Below are positions 17,260 to 25,478 of a DNA stretch of 64,000 nucleotides, piece after piece. The stretch comes from Nocardia jinanensis (GTDB lineage Bacteria; Actinomycetota; Actinomycetes; Mycobacteriales; Mycobacteriaceae). A program made the position numbers and the translations under genes. The stretch lies in NCBI RefSeq assembly GCF_014645735.1, contig NZ_BMMH01000006.1, forward strand, positions 372,001 to 436,000, given 5' to 3'. Position 1 is the first letter of the stretch. Each line of letters starts with the position of its first letter. The notes under the pieces are model-generated. The model ran no database searches and was not told where the DNA came from. It worked only from the letters and a program-made list of their open reading frames with translations.

Positions 17260-19257
17260 GTGAGCGCGCAAGACCGTGTCACAAAGTCCGAAGGCGCACG
17301 GAGTTGGACCGTGATGGCGACCTTGGCGCTCACCGGCACCGTCGTCTCCCTCCAGCAAACACTCGTCCTCCCGCTCTTGCCCGATCTGCCCGGCCTCCTG
17401 AACACCACCGCCGATAACGCGTCGTGGCTGGTGACCGCGACTTTGCTTTTCGGTGCGGTCTCGATTCCCACCGTCACCAGGCTCGCCGATATGTTCGGCA
17501 AGAAGCGGATGATGATGGTCGCACTCGCCATCATGGTGCTCGGTTCGGTCCTCGGCGCGGTCAGCACCGACCTCATACTGATAATCATCGCTCGCGCGAT
17601 GCAGGGTGTCGGGCTTTCCCTCATACCCGTAGGTATAGCGATTCTTCGGGACGAGCTGCCTCGCGATCGCATGCCGCTCGGGGTAGCACTGATGAGTGCC
17701 AGTCTGGCGATCGGTTCCGGTGCGGGGCTCCCCTTATCCGGTCTGATAGCGGCGCATTTGGACTGGCATGCCATATTCTGGGTCACCGGAGTCGTGGGAG
17801 TTGTCGTCCTTACCGCCGTCTGGCGGGTGATCCGCGAGTCTCCGGTCAAGACCGGCGGGTCGTTCGACTATCGGGGCGCGGTCATCGGATCGGTCGCCCT
17901 GACAGCGGTGATGCTCGCGTTGTCCAAAGGGGCACATTGGGGCTGGACCTCGGGCACCACTCTCACCATTATCGGCGTAGGCACAGCTCTTTTGATCGCA
18001 TGGGTGCCGCTCGAACTTCGAGTCCGAAATCCGCTCGTCAATGTCCGAATCGCTGCCCGCCCGGCAATCGTGCTGGCGAACGCGGCCTCACTGCTGCTGG
18101 GCTTCGCCATGTTCGCGAATATGCTCGTCACCACCCAATTGCTCCAACTGCCGGTGAGTTCGGGTTACGGGCTCGGATACGACATAGTGAACACCGGGCT
18201 GTGGATGGCGCCGATCGCGTTGGTCTTCGGCGCGATGGCGCCGGTGTCTGCAAAGATCATCCGCCGATACGGCCCGGTGGCGACACTGCTGGCCGGAACG
18301 CTCCTGATGGCCGGCTCTTATGTGGCTCGCGTGTATCTCAGCGACAATCTCTGGCAGATAGTCGTCGGCTCGGTGCTGGTGGCCGCCGGAACATCGATGA
18401 CCTACGCTGCCCTCCCCACATTGATAATGCGCGCCGTTCCTCTTACGGAATCGGCGTCGGCAAATGGACTGAACACCCTACTGCGGTACATCGGCACGGC
18501 CCTGTCCAGCGCAGTCATGGCCGCGGTGGCCACCATGAGTACGATCCGAGTCGCTGACGAGGTATTCCCCAGCTTCCAGGCCTTCACCGTGCTGTTCTGG
18601 GTTTCCGCAGGTGCCTGCTTCGCCACAGCGATCATTGCGTTGGCCATGACCAAACTTCGGGAGATACCGGACGAGAGCACCGAGGAACTCGACAAATCCG
18701 CGCATTCGCATGAGGCGGTGGCCGGCGGGAAAGTGCTGAACCAGTCGGAGCGCCCGATCGGTCACGCGGTCGTCACAGTGTTCACACCGTCTGCAGACCA
18801 CGTCGATTGGAGTCAGGTGGACTCGGCGGGCCACTTCTCGGTCGCCGTTCCCGGCCCGGGCCGCTACCTGCTGGTCACCGCAGCCGACGGATGGACACCG
18901 GACTCTCGCCTGGTAGACATCGACACCGGTGGCAGAATCGATGCGATAGTGCTGAAGGAACGGCTGATGATGGCGGGCACAGTGGTCGATGCGAGCGGGC
19001 CGGTACACGGTGTCAATGTGGTACTCACCCGGCAATCGGGCGAAGCCGTCGGGACGACCAAGACCGGTGCGATCGGAGACTACCAATTGCCCCTTCCTCA
19101 GAACGGGAGATACATCATCACCGCGTTCACGAATTCCTCGTCCACCGCACGCGCAATCACGATCTTGGGCTCAGCTCGTAACTTCGATATCGAGCTTCCC
19201 GAGCCCTCCGCGCAGATATCGGCTACACCGCACGCCGACGCGGTATCCGCGCGGTGA
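17260..19257 (+). CDS. DHA2-type MFS drug efflux pump with C-terminal Ig-like (carboxypeptidase regulatory-like) domains
   Basis: Of the 665 residues, about 1-475 form an MFS antiporter of the 14-helix DHA2 type, with the signature RLADMFGKKRMMM after helix 2 and GVGLSLIPVGIAI in the helix 4-5 region. Residues about 485-655 hold two beta-sandwich repeats of the carboxypeptidase regulatory-like kind (SAGHFSVAVPGPGRYLLVTA and GAIGDYQLPLPQNGRYIITA), an unusual addition for a pump. The GTG start lies behind GAAAGGG and twin palindromic operators. The stop overlaps the GTG of the TetR gene. Export of a toxic or self-made compound is likely; the substrate is not evident. Confidence 0.88.
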   Translation: MSAQDRVTKSEGARSWTVMATLALTGTVVSLQQTLVLPLLPDLPGLLNTTADNASWLVTATLLFGAVSIPTVTRLADMFGKKRMMMVALAIMVLGSVLGAVSTDLILIIIARAMQGVGLSLIPVGIAILRDELPRDRMPLGVALMSASLAIGSGAGLPLSGLIAAHLDWHAIFWVTGVVGVVVLTAVWRVIRESPVKTGGSFDYRGAVIGSVALTAVMLALSKGAHWGWTSGTTLTIIGVGTALLIAWVPLELRVRNPLVNVRIAARPAIVLANAASLLLGFAMFANMLVTTQLLQLPVSSGYGLGYDIVNTGLWMAPIALVFGAMAPVSAKIIRRYGPVATLLAGTLLMAGSYVARVYLSDNLWQIVVGSVLVAAGTSMTYAALPTLIMRAVPLTESASANGLNTLLRYIGTALSSAVMAAVATMSTIRVADEVFPSFQAFTVLFWVSAGACFATAIIALAMTKLREIPDESTEELDKSAHSHEAVAGGKVLNQSERPIGHAVVTVFTPSADHVDWSQVDSAGHFSVAVPGPGRYLLVTAADGWTPDSRLVDIDTGGRIDAIVLKERLMMAGTVVDASGPVHGVNVVLTRQSGEAVGTTKTGAIGDYQLPLPQNGRYIITAFTNSSSTARAITILGSARNFDIELPEPSAQISATPHADAVSAR

Positions 19258-19841
19258 CCCGAGCCAGGGATGCCGCGCTGGCAGCGGCGGCGAAACTGTT
19301 CGCGGAGCGCGGATACCGCCACGTGACCATCCGCGATATCGCGCTGGCCGCAGAGCTGTCACCCGCAATGGTGATGAAAGCGGTGGGAAGCAAGGAGAAA
19401 CTCTTCCACGAGGTGGCCGAGGTGCAGCCACTCGAGCTTGCCGGAATACCTGACGAAGAACTCGGCCGAGCCCTGGTCCGAAACATCATCGAACGCAGAC
19501 GGACGAACGCGGTGGAACCAATGGGACGCGCGATCATGCTGCGGCTCACCGCCCCCGATCCCGACACGATTCAAGAGAAGTTCACCAGTGGCTACTTCGA
19601 TGCGCTGGCCGAAAGGCTCGGCGGTGGTGACGACGCCGAGTTGAGGTCCGAGCTGGCAGTAGGTGCGCTGATGGGCCTCGCCGCTGCTCTGCGAATCTTC
19701 GAGGCCCCCCACTCTGCCGCACATTCTGATCAGGTGTTGCTGCGTTTCGGCGATATCGTCCAGAAGCTGCTGGACGGAGACGACCGAGGCAGCACATCGG
19801 CGCATACGACCGCTCAGGATGGCCACGTCCCCGGCTCGTGA
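19254..19841 (+). CDS. TetR-family repressor of the MFS efflux operon
   Basis: The protein has 195 residues, beginning at a GTG that overlaps the pump stop by 4 bases. The N-terminal helix-turn-helix (TIRDIALAAELSPAMVMKAVG, about residues 25-45) is typical of the family. Translation coupled to the pump, and two matching palindromes upstream of the operon, imply negative feedback: a ligand of the pump releases the repressor. The ligand domain is too variable to suggest which compound. Confidence 0.85.
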   Translation: MTRARDAALAAAAKLFAERGYRHVTIRDIALAAELSPAMVMKAVGSKEKLFHEVAEVQPLELAGIPDEELGRALVRNIIERRRTNAVEPMGRAIMLRLTAPDPDTIQEKFTSGYFDALAERLGGGDDAELRSELAVGALMGLAAALRIFEAPHSAAHSDQVLLRFGDIVQKLLDGDDRGSTSAHTTAQDGHVPGS

Positions 19842-19985
19842 TCTCCCGAACCCCATCGAGTCCGTGAACCGACAGGCCCCACAGCGTCCGGCCGATCCGC
19901 GGATAGGCCCGGGCGTTGCACCACGCGCGCGTCATCAGCCACAGATTCACGGGGAGGGCGGGCTCGGTCGGTCAACGGAGATTCT

Positions 19986-20189
19986 TCACGAGACCCCGGC
20001 CGTACAGTGGCGGATGGACACGCTGACCAGCCGGTTCAGGGCATGGAAGGGGAACGGCGGCGGGCGCAGCACGTCGACGATGAGGACCACGCGCAGATCG
20101 TCCGCGTCGTTGCGGACCTCGTGCCCCAGCTGTCGTCGAAGAGGATGCTTTCCCGCTCGCTGGATCCGGCACTGCGATGTTCGCTGATG
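19986..20189 (-). pseudogene. Aspartyl/asparaginyl beta-hydroxylase remnant, truncated and frameshifted
   Basis: The minus strand encodes ESILFDDS in one frame, then GHEVRNDADDLRVVLIVDVLRP in another. Joined, they give the C-terminal iron- and 2-oxoglutarate-binding core (FDDS...HEV.N...R..L..D..RP) of AspH-family hydroxylases. One base lost from a G run (C run at 20124-20127 on the plus strand) explains the shift. The N-terminal part is absent because the phosphoesterase stop lies immediately upstream at 20190. Farther downstream, 19842-19950 keeps a coding-like minus frame (MNLWLMTRAWCNARAYP) of unknown origin. Confidence 0.55.
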
Positions 20190-21389
20190 TCAAGCCGAAT
20201 GAAGCGTTATCACCGTGATTTCGCTGGGTGCGAAGATACGGAAAGGAGGACCCCAGAAGCCGGAGCCCCTGCTCGTGTACAGCTGTGTCCGTGCACCGTG
20301 GCGGCTCAACCCGTGAACGGTGGGCTGATCGAGGCGGACCAGGAAGTTGAACGGCCAGATCTGCCCACCGTGGGTGTGGCCGGCGATCTGAAGGTCGACA
20401 CCGGCAGCCTCGGACTCGAAGACCTGCTTGGGTTGATGCGCGAGCATGAGCACCGGAAGCCCGGGATCGACTCCCGCCAGAGCATCGTCGAAGTTCGCGC
20501 CGTGACCACTCAGTTTCGCGGACTTCGCAGTGGCATCGTCGACCCCCGCGACGACGAGCCGGTCACCGCCGCGCTCGACGACGATGTGATCGTTGTGCAG
20601 AGTTTTCCAGCCGATCGAATCCATGTAGTCGAGCCAGCCCTGCGCCTCCCCGAGGTACTCGTGATTGCCGGTGACATAGACCCTGGCGAGCCCGGCATCC
20701 ATGGTGGCGAGCGGGGCCGCCTGCACACGTCGTTGTTCGACGGTGCCGTCGGCGATATCACCGACGTGGGCAACGATGTCGGGACGTAATTCGTTCACAG
20801 CCGCGGCGACTCCGAGCGACCACTTCGTCCGGTTGATCGGGCCGAAATGCGTATCGGTGACGGCGACGACTCGGGTGCCGTCCAGGCCGCGGCCGAGTCG
20901 TGGCAGGGTGACGTCCACATATTTGATTCGAGGAATTCGCATGGCCTCCCGATTGCCCCAGATCAAGAGAACCGCGGTCACGAGAACGACCGCTGTGGCG
21001 ACCGAACGTGAGCGAACCGGGTCCGCCACCCCCATCGAGCCGAGTGCGAGGCGCGCGATATTGCCGAGCACCGACCACACGAAGAGCACCCAGATAATTC
21101 CCAGGACGGAGTCGCCGATCAGGCCGGCCCAATCGAGATGCCGTCGGCCGTGGCTCGAGACAAGTGTCACGGGCAGGCCCACGAGAGTGATCACGAAGGC
21201 CGCTGTTCCCAGTGCGACTATGGCTGTCGGCCACTGTGTCCCGGATATCACCAGCGTCCACCAGGGGACGGCGAAAAGGATCAGCAGAACGGAGACGAGC
21301 GTCGTAGCGATCGCGACTACACGCAGGGGTCTGTGTATCGTGCGCGAATCTGATCGGGTCGTCGTTTCTGGCAACGGAGTGCTCACCAC
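20190..21389 (-). CDS. Membrane-bound metallophosphoesterase (YkuE/YaeI-like)
   Basis: The protein has 399 residues. Four hydrophobic segments occupy about residues 22-165, followed by a calcineurin-type metal-binding domain with VTDTHFGP, GDIADG, GNHEY and AGHTHGGQ, all the two-metal ligands. The catalytic part probably faces outside, as in YkuE-like enzymes, cleaving phosphodiesters of lipids or envelope components. The GTG or ATG choice at the N-terminus does not affect the domain. It is monocistronic, with a degraded gene downstream. Confidence 0.85.
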   Translation of the reverse strand: MVSTPLPETTTRSDSRTIHRPLRVVAIATTLVSVLLILFAVPWWTLVISGTQWPTAIVALGTAAFVITLVGLPVTLVSSHGRRHLDWAGLIGDSVLGIIWVLFVWSVLGNIARLALGSMGVADPVRSRSVATAVVLVTAVLLIWGNREAMRIPRIKYVDVTLPRLGRGLDGTRVVAVTDTHFGPINRTKWSLGVAAAVNELRPDIVAHVGDIADGTVEQRRVQAAPLATMDAGLARVYVTGNHEYLGEAQGWLDYMDSIGWKTLHNDHIVVERGGDRLVVAGVDDATAKSAKLSGHGANFDDALAGVDPGLPVLMLAHQPKQVFESEAAGVDLQIAGHTHGGQIWPFNFLVRLDQPTVHGLSRHGARTQLYTSRGSGFWGPPFRIFAPSEITVITLHSA

Positions 21390-21747
21390 CTCGATCCTAA
21401 ATCAGTTCTCGAGGCTCTCGAATGAGCACGGCGAATAGTCGGCCAGCAGATCCTGCCTCCGCCTGTCACCGACTGCGCCGATCGCGTCGAGGTGGCGTGA
21501 AAGCAGGCCGATAGGCGACGATGGCACAGCAGGAACGGGGAGGCTCCCGAGATCGAGATCGCGTAGGAACCGTCAGGGTCGCCGGTCCCGCCGCGCCTGC
21601 CCACCGAACCACCCTCCATCGACGTGTCGAACCAGCGAAACCATAGGTCGCGCAGCGCAATCCTGACTTCGTCCTTGCTAGTTTGTCGGTGCAACAAATC
21701 TGGACCGCTGCCGCGGGCCGGTCCCAACAGGACGGAAGACGAGGTCG
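21390..21747. other. Divergent promoter region, no gene
   Basis: Lies between the divergent phosphoesterase and ceramidase genes. At 21682-21698 the arms TTTGT and ACAAA flank 7 bases, a weak inverted repeat that might be an operator for the ceramidase gene. No open frame here has codon bias or family resemblance. Confidence 0.4.
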
Positions 21748-23715
21748 ATGCCGGAAACGATCTATTCGAACGATCGCCATTTGGTCGGGCGTGGCTTTGC
21801 CGACATCACCGGAGAACCGGCCGAGGTCGGCATGCTCGGCTACGGTAAGGCCGATCAGAAGACCACCGGAATACACCTCCGGTTGCGCGCACGCGCCTTC
21901 GTCTTCGCGGACCCGATCGTCGATCGGCGGGTGCTGCTGATCGTGAGTGAGCTGCCTCTGGTCTTTTCCAGCATCACCCAGGAGGTGTTGCGCCGCCTGG
22001 GTGAGAGCTTCGGCGACACCTACACCGAGTCCAACGTGATGCTCACCGCAACCCACACCCACTGCGGGCCCGGCGGCTATTCGCACCACCGGTTGTACAA
22101 CAGCTCGACCGGGTTCCGCCCCAAGACCTTCGCGGCCATCGTCGACGGGATCGTCGAGGCGGTCGAGCGAGCGCACGAGGATCTCGCACCGGCAACCCTG
22201 CGCCTGATACACGGCGAGCTGCGCGAGGCCAGCGTCAATCGCGCGCGTGCGGCATTCGACCGAAATCCGCAGGAGGACAGGGACTATTTCCCGGACGCCG
22301 TCGACCCACAGACGACCCTGCTACGCATCGATCGCGAGGGCGAACCGGTCGGCGCCATCAACTGGTTCGCCACGCACGGCACGTCGCTGACCAACCGAAA
22401 CACGCTGATCAGCGGCGACAACAAGGGATACGCGGCCTATCACTGGGAGCATGTGGTCGAAGGCGTGGACTATCTCGCGGACCCGGATCCCGACTTCGTC
22501 GCGGCCTTCGCACAGACCAACGCCGGTGATATGTCACCCAACCTGGACGGCAGGCCCGGTCACGGCCCTACCGGCGACGAGTTCGACAACGCCCGGATCC
22601 TCGGCCTGCGCCAATACGAGGCCGCGGCGAAACTCGGAGCGGGGTACATACCTCGAATGGCCGGCAGCGTCGATTACCGCTTCGTACATGTCGATCTGTC
22701 CGCGGTGACCGTGTCCGCGGAGTTCACCGGAGACGGGCGCGAGCACCGCACCGGCAGTCCTGCCGGGGGTGCGGCCGCCTTCGCCGGCGCGGAGTACGAC
22801 GGGCCCACCCACTGGAAGACCTTTCACGAAGGCCGTAATCCGGGCTGGGATCTGCTGTCGCGGTTGGCGTACCGATTCGCGCCCGCACTGCGGGACGCGC
22901 AGGCGCCCAAAGCGATCGTCGCTCCGGGCAGACTGCTCAACCGGTTCGGGCCGTACGTGCAAGAGATCGTTCCGGTACAACTCATCCAGATCGGCGAGCT
23001 GTATCTGCTCGGCATTCCGGGCGAGGTGACGATCACCGCCGGCCTGCGGTTGCGGCGCACGGTGGCGGCCGCCCTCGGCGCCGAGCTGGCCAATGTCCTG
23101 GTCGCCGGATACAGCAACGCCTATATGCATTACGTCACAACTCCTGAGGAGTACGACGCACAGCACTACGAAGGCGCGAGTACCTTGTTCGGCCGATGGG
23201 AGCTGCCGGCCCTGCAGCAGATAGCGGCGCAGCTCGCGACCGCGATGCACGACGGCGACACCGTACCGTCCGGTACCACGGCGCCCGATCTGGCGGAGCG
23301 GCAGCGACCTGCGGAAATAGCACCACCGCCGGACTTTCCGCCGGCGGGAAAGCAGTTCGGCGACGTGCTCACCGAGCCGGAACCGGCGTATCGCGCCGGG
23401 GAGCCAGTGAACGTCGAGTTCGCCGGGGCGCACCCCAACCACGACCTACATCGCGGCAGCACTTACCTCATGGTGCAGCGGCGCGACGAGAAGCGCTGGC
23501 GGACGATCGCCGGCGACGGCGACTGGGCGACCACCTTCAGCTGGTCGCGTGGCCCCGCATCGAGCTCGCGAATCACCATCGTCTGGCACAGCCCGGCCGA
23601 CGCAACACCCGGCAGCTACCGGATCCGGTACTTCGGCGACGCCGTGCAGCTCAGCGGCGACCGTGTCCCCATCAGCGGCACGTCGCCCGAGTTCCAGATC
23701 CACGGCGAGGACTGA
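21748..23715 (+). CDS. Neutral/alkaline ceramidase
   Basis: The 655-residue protein opens with GRGFADITGEPAEVGMLGYG, the hallmark N-terminus of neutral ceramidases. It keeps the zinc-site sequence THTHCGPGG, the WFATHGTS region and the nucleophile motif NAGDMSPN. A C-terminal beta-sandwich domain follows from about residue 520. The enzyme should hydrolyse ceramides to sphingosine and fatty acid. No signal peptide is visible, as in the mycobacterial relatives I recall, so the route outside, if any, is unclear. An actinobacterium making no sphingolipids would use it on host or environmental lipid. Confidence 0.9.
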   Translation: MPETIYSNDRHLVGRGFADITGEPAEVGMLGYGKADQKTTGIHLRLRARAFVFADPIVDRRVLLIVSELPLVFSSITQEVLRRLGESFGDTYTESNVMLTATHTHCGPGGYSHHRLYNSSTGFRPKTFAAIVDGIVEAVERAHEDLAPATLRLIHGELREASVNRARAAFDRNPQEDRDYFPDAVDPQTTLLRIDREGEPVGAINWFATHGTSLTNRNTLISGDNKGYAAYHWEHVVEGVDYLADPDPDFVAAFAQTNAGDMSPNLDGRPGHGPTGDEFDNARILGLRQYEAAAKLGAGYIPRMAGSVDYRFVHVDLSAVTVSAEFTGDGREHRTGSPAGGAAAFAGAEYDGPTHWKTFHEGRNPGWDLLSRLAYRFAPALRDAQAPKAIVAPGRLLNRFGPYVQEIVPVQLIQIGELYLLGIPGEVTITAGLRLRRTVAAALGAELANVLVAGYSNAYMHYVTTPEEYDAQHYEGASTLFGRWELPALQQIAAQLATAMHDGDTVPSGTTAPDLAERQRPAEIAPPPDFPPAGKQFGDVLTEPEPAYRAGEPVNVEFAGAHPNHDLHRGSTYLMVQRRDEKRWRTIAGDGDWATTFSWSRGPASSSRITIVWHSPADATPGSYRIRYFGDAVQLSGDRVPISGTSPEFQIHGED

Positions 23716-24059
23716 ACTGGCCACAGGCGGACACCACCACTCCGTCCCAGGGGCTCTCGAGACTGGCGCGAGAGTTCTTCCTCTGCTCGGGAAGCGGATG
23801 TTCTGCCTCTCGAACCGCACCCGCAGCGGGATGCGAACGGGCGCGGGAAGGACGAACGCCCGAAGGCTGCGTCTCGGGGGATCCTGCGAGGGCTGCGTGC
23901 GTAGGTCGAGCAGTGGGCGGGCGCGCCGGTTCCGGGGGTAGGTGGGCGTGATCCGCGTAAAGGCGGTTCGCCGGCTGTTCGGACCTGGTACTCCAGTTCG
24001 ATATGCGCCAGTACTGCGGTTCGATGTGTGCGCGGACTTCGGATTCCTATCGTCGGCTC
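23716..24059. other. Intergenic region with a possible terminator hairpin
   Basis: No gene seen. At 23754-23774, CTCTCG and CGAGAG can pair around a 9-base loop and are followed by TTCTTCCTC, a possible weak terminator for the ceramidase gene. The rest is probably the promoter region for the lipoprotein gene at 24060. Confidence 0.35.
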
Positions 24060-25190
24060 ATGCGTATCCGAGCCTTCGCTGTGCTGGTCTGCACAGCAGT
24101 GGTATTCCTTTCTGCCTGCACGACGAGCCCGGCAGCGCCCGCTACTGTGCCTTCAGCCGCAGACGCGCGTCTGGATATTGTGCGCGGTGACCTCGAAGCG
24201 CTGGTCGGCTCGGGTGCTGTCGGCGCCGTCGCCACGCTGACCGAGAACGGTGCGACCACGGTCGTGGCATCCGGTCTGGCCGATATCGCGGCGGGTACTT
24301 CCATCCCTACCGAGGTTCCTCAGTATGTCCGGGCCGGTAGCATCACCAAGTCCTTCACCGCCGCGATCGTGCTGCAGTTGGTAGCCGCGCAACGGATCGA
24401 TCTCGATCGGTCGATCGAGGCGTATCTACCCGGCCTGCTCACCGGTGCCGGCCTGGACAGGAACGCCATCACGGTCCGCCGGATTCTGGGCCATCGAAGC
24501 GGGCTACCCGAGCCGGCCCGCTCCTGGGAGACGAACGAGTACGCGGCGGCACAGGAAGGCCGTACCTACACCCCGGCGCAGGAGATCGCACTCGCCTTGC
24601 GGTCTCCCGCGCGGTTCGCTCCCGGTGCCGGGTTCGAGTACTCGAACACCAACTACATTGTCGCCGGCATGCTGGTCGAGGCGGTGACCGGGCATCGCTA
24701 CGCCGACGAGTTGCGCGACCGCATTCTGGTGCCGCTGAGCCTGTCGGGTACCTATCTGCCGGCCACCGGGGAAACCGGCCTGCGCGACCCGCATCCGACC
24801 GGTTATGCCACCGTCGGCGGCGCCCTCACCGACACGACACGCATGGAGCCGTCGCTGCCGTGGGCATCAGGCGCGCTGGTCAGCACCGGCGCGGACCTGA
24901 ACCGGTTCTTCACCGCGTTGCAGACCGGTCAGTTGGTGCCGGATACCGTCTTGCAGCAGATGCTCGACGGGAGCGATATGGGCCACGGTGACGGCATGTT
25001 CTACGGGCTCGGCGTCGGATACACCCGGCTACCGTGCGGCGCGCAATTCGTGGGCAATGTCGGTGGCGTTCAAGGCTTCTCCGCTGTCTCCGGTGCCACC
25101 GCGGGCGGGCGCGCGGTCACCGTCTCCTACACCGGCACCCCCTCCACTGTGGATATCGGCGACTTGCTCACCCACGCATTGTGTGGGTGA
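24060..25190 (+). CDS. Class C beta-lactamase-like lipoprotein (serine hydrolase / D-Ala carboxypeptidase family)
   Basis: The precursor has 376 residues with a lipoprotein signal ending FLSAC (Cys20). The catalytic domain has SITK (S94, K97) and YSN (Y194-N196), the first two signature motifs of class C beta-lactamase-like enzymes; GNVGGVQGF probably holds the third box. Such lipoproteins act on peptidoglycan or esters at the cell surface, and genuine beta-lactam hydrolysis cannot be inferred. The ATG at 24060 gives a clean signal peptide; an in-frame ATG 57 bases upstream would add a charged extension. It stands alone. Confidence 0.87.
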   Translation: MRIRAFAVLVCTAVVFLSACTTSPAAPATVPSAADARLDIVRGDLEALVGSGAVGAVATLTENGATTVVASGLADIAAGTSIPTEVPQYVRAGSITKSFTAAIVLQLVAAQRIDLDRSIEAYLPGLLTGAGLDRNAITVRRILGHRSGLPEPARSWETNEYAAAQEGRTYTPAQEIALALRSPARFAPGAGFEYSNTNYIVAGMLVEAVTGHRYADELRDRILVPLSLSGTYLPATGETGLRDPHPTGYATVGGALTDTTRMEPSLPWASGALVSTGADLNRFFTALQTGQLVPDTVLQQMLDGSDMGHGDGMFYGLGVGYTRLPCGAQFVGNVGGVQGFSAVSGATAGGRAVTVSYTGTPSTVDIGDLLTHALCG

Positions 25191-25218
25191 GCGGTGGCTC
25201 AGCTGAAATTTCCGTATC

Positions 25219-25440
25219 CTGCTCGGTGCCGCCGGACGGGGGCGCGGGCTGGGTACCGAGGCCACGCGTCTGATCGTCGGTTACGGCTTCGAGCGGCTCG
25301 GCCTGCACCGGATTTCACTGGAGGGTCTATGCCTTCGATCCGCGTGGCGGTGATGTCTACAAGAAGGTCGGCTTTCGCACGGCACGGCCGCCGGCCACAG
25401 ACCATCGGGCACAAGTCGGCGCGCGAGATGCCCCGCCATG
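25219..25440 (+). pseudogene. GNAT acetyltransferase remnant, truncated and frameshifted
   Basis: One frame reads GRGRGLGTEATRLIVGYGF and RLGLHRISLE, the acetyl-CoA-binding loop and following helix and strand of a GNAT enzyme of the RimJ type. The sequence then continues in a shifted frame as VYAFDPRGGDVYKKVGFRT, the usual next strand and helix. The N-terminal 70 or more residues are missing because the beta-lactamase-like gene ends just upstream. The remnant cannot make an active enzyme unless the shift is an error and a distant start exists. Confidence 0.55.
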
Positions 25441-25478
25441 GATCCAGGCCGCAGCCGCGCGCCCGGCACGCTCGCTGG

